Assembly (NCBI GenBank): GCA_050747525.1
Contig: JBOGOC010000007.1
Span: forward strand, 1 to 45,788
DNA length: 45,788 nt
Direction: 5' to 3'
From: JBOGOC01 sp050747525
GTDB lineage: Bacteria; Acidobacteriota; Polarisedimenticolia; JACPZX01; DASXTC01
Shown: piece by piece, positions 45,501-45,788 of the stretch
Layout: each line of letters begins with the position of its first letter
Position numbering within the stretch: the first letter of the stretch is position 1
Program-made: the position numbers and the translations under genes
Notes under the pieces: model-generated
Told to the model about the DNA's origin: nothing
The model's input: the letters and a program-made list of their open reading frames with translations, nothing else
Databases searched by the model: none

Positions 45501-45738
45501 CCGCGGCTCCGTGCGCGGTCTGTACGACGCGGGTCCGGACTACGGTGCGGGTCCGGTGACGTGTCTCGAGGCGCTGTCGCTCAACACCACCTCGGAGGAG
45601 GCCGCCGACAGCCTGGTGCCGGCCCCCGGCGAGGCGCTCTTCTACCTGGTCGAGTACAACGACGGGTGGGCACGATCGTACGGCACGGAGGAGGCGGGCA
45701 AGGCCCTGGTGCCTGGGCCCGGCTCCTGCGAGCCTTAG
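42553..45738 (+). CDS. Exported matrixin-type metalloprotease with IPT and PKD-like domains
   Basis: A 1061-residue protein (ATG at 42553, another ATG at 42556) with a signal peptide (ending LRASG). Zinc site HEQGHFFGLSH (residues 216-226) matches HExxHxxGxxH of matrixins, with a Met-turn NAVMFPF nearby. A carboxypeptidase-like sandwich (SGSITGRITLNGIAADGVHV) follows, then long beta regions, an IPT/TIG domain (ITGASPVSREEGERADVSIL) and a PKD/Ig-like domain (TLDGSGSTDEDS). A further sandwich has the LWPPNHSLMEV motif, and the final fibronectin-like module (HHYNVIRGSV, ALFYLVEYNDG) ends GSCEP. It probably acts outside the cell on proteins. It is coupled to 41915-42556. Confidence 0.9.
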   Translation: MMRPTARTRGRMAIALVGIALLIASAGGLRASGNLEVITKSGTAIGMRVWPDAALPIEWRFHDPTTFPTCSYVSANAPAGTLQGAHQSAFNEWQNLPDSRVSFTYGGTTGIRNVALDGINLVTMCDAGVLASNLGFVASTPSFALTVPVTVVAGGGCPPGKGILPGTSFCFPEGTHPAGTMVDADIRYNTFSTREQAFSTNGTTQGSLDIWAVALHEQGHFFGLSHDPLSNAVMFPFTDDIPFSEAVSKRLVAPSDATTAGRYYPEPSYGAGSGSITGRITLNGIAADGVHVVAVNPATMLGAAGRFSLSRFGDPDALGPEGPDFASSGAGFYRIDGLPPGEYYVYAEYFDNSEFLSTRLQNRYNSTIGNSNTSNGNPGSGGQSGGWLGFLPQLAEFWNAGESGNGGDGVNPGTAADNSDVGTLVSVQAGAVTAGIDIAINIEPPNGQTPAQRQNPTSRAVLPNDALQGSDVIIGFLLNGGTDDFYAIRYPASLLPAPPYNVAEGLWARSGRNTSPMVTRITYGNPANPNVPALDDPVLMPAGRVVTGGPGGLTSGGDFIDVRDQWNVTINDSRDLWIIVNQPAAPAGTTLLTQGFFAIAARTATSQARVNRTLLTQNGGTTYTNLTADVVYDLITEADAPVMITGASPVSREEGERADVSILGEGFQDGATVSFGNGITVNSVNFVSPQELTANVKIADTGASQPRAVSVTVTNLGAVFPNVSRVFNVLPSTNRAPVAVADATDVIECTSPDGAAVTLDGSGSTDEDSTADTHDDIVKFEWFEDYGTASETLLGTGETIEVTLPLGTHDITLVVTDTHDATGTDAVQVQVVDTTPPTMIASLLPELLWPPNHSLMEVTAQVGAFDLCSEATVSLVSVTSSEADDAQGGGDGHTTGDVENVGTAGIAFLLRAERLGQGEGRTYTAVYLGSDASGNTATVSATSVVPHSQGGSTDPLVLSVRETGSGTVVDWLEVPGAHHYNVIRGSVRGLYDAGPDYGAGPVTCLEALSLNTTSEEAADSLVPAPGEALFYLVEYNDGWARSYGTEEAGKALVPGPGSCEP

Positions 45739-45754
45739 TCCATTGAGTGCTTCA

Positions 45755-45788
45755 CCCCCGGCGCGCCTTCCCACGGGCGCGCCGGGGG
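45755..45788 (+). terminator. Strong hairpin at window end
   Basis: Perfect 13-bp stem, CCCCCGGCGCGCC (45755-45767) and GGCGCGCCGGGGG (45776-45788), with loop TTCCCACG, 17 bases after the metalloprotease stop. The window ends at the stem, so a following T run cannot be checked. It is a likely terminator, perhaps bidirectional. Confidence 0.6.

Noticed and set aside
42349..45774. 1141-codon open frame on the minus strand
   Set aside because: It is antisense to the metalloprotease gene, composed of high-GC wobble artefacts (Arg/Gly/Val-rich), with no ribosome site or domain. The plus-strand product has clear domains.

Overview
The window is high-GC bacterial chromosome with dense coding on both strands, mostly Shine-Dalgarno-led genes and very many exported proteins with Sec signal peptides. 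I see no rRNA, intact tRNA, CRISPR array, insertion sequence, plasmid or phage gene. The lineage is uncertain. The mix of a metal-binding Cys-rich propeller protein, FG-GAP protein, tricorn-type S41 protease, CHASE2/FecR sensor, lamin-tail domains and exported proteins ending in a Cys-terminated fibronectin-like module suggests a Gram-negative (outer-membrane) phylum such as Acidobacteriota or a related uncultured group. This is an inference, not a measurement.

Layout. 1-5000: a terminator and a sigma70-like promoter, then three exported proteins (metal-binding/propeller, hypothetical, FG-GAP), with a decayed copy of the first gene's 5' end between the first two. 5053-12447: one tightly overlapped arginine operon argR-argC-argB-argD-argG-argH-argJ, preceded by a near-leaderless promoter carrying two ARG-box-like palindromes. 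argJ closes the acetyl cycle. argF and carbamoyl phosphate synthase are not here. 12505-14743: an exported intradiol-dioxygenase-like protein, an orphan mreB and a small unknown protein.

14787-18828: an XRE-type regulator divergent from an ABM-like protein, an exported hypothetical and groES-groL. The shared intergenic region has a strong promoter with GTTAAC palindromes in and around it and no CIRCE element. This looks like a self-contained chaperonin module under XRE control and is one of the two best candidates for an undescribed system. 18829-19683 is a poorly coding stretch with a 40-aa membrane protein and decayed fragments. 19684-28402: a TPR protein, a lamin-tail/amidohydrolase fusion, an S41 peptidase, an alpha/beta hydrolase with a SnoaL-like partner, a small protein, and a PQQ-type sugar dehydrogenase.

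28563-33420: an outer-membrane beta-barrel candidate, a periplasmic FecR-domain protein and a CHASE2-PAS-GGDEF-EAL inner-membrane enzyme in one direction. They plausibly form an envelope-to-cyclic-di-GMP signalling unit, the other strong candidate. 33430-36882: a B12-binding radical SAM enzyme between two paralogous exported Cys-rich proteins. 36939-41764 (minus): a tricorn-type protease interrupted by one frameshift and a multi-pass GT-C-like membrane protein. 41915-45738: an exported partner protein and a large matrixin-type metalloprotease, ending in a 13-bp perfect hairpin at the window edge.

A recurring theme is a short beta-sandwich-like C-terminal module ending in a Cys close to the stop codon. 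It is visible in at least five otherwise unrelated exported proteins, with degenerate forms in two more.
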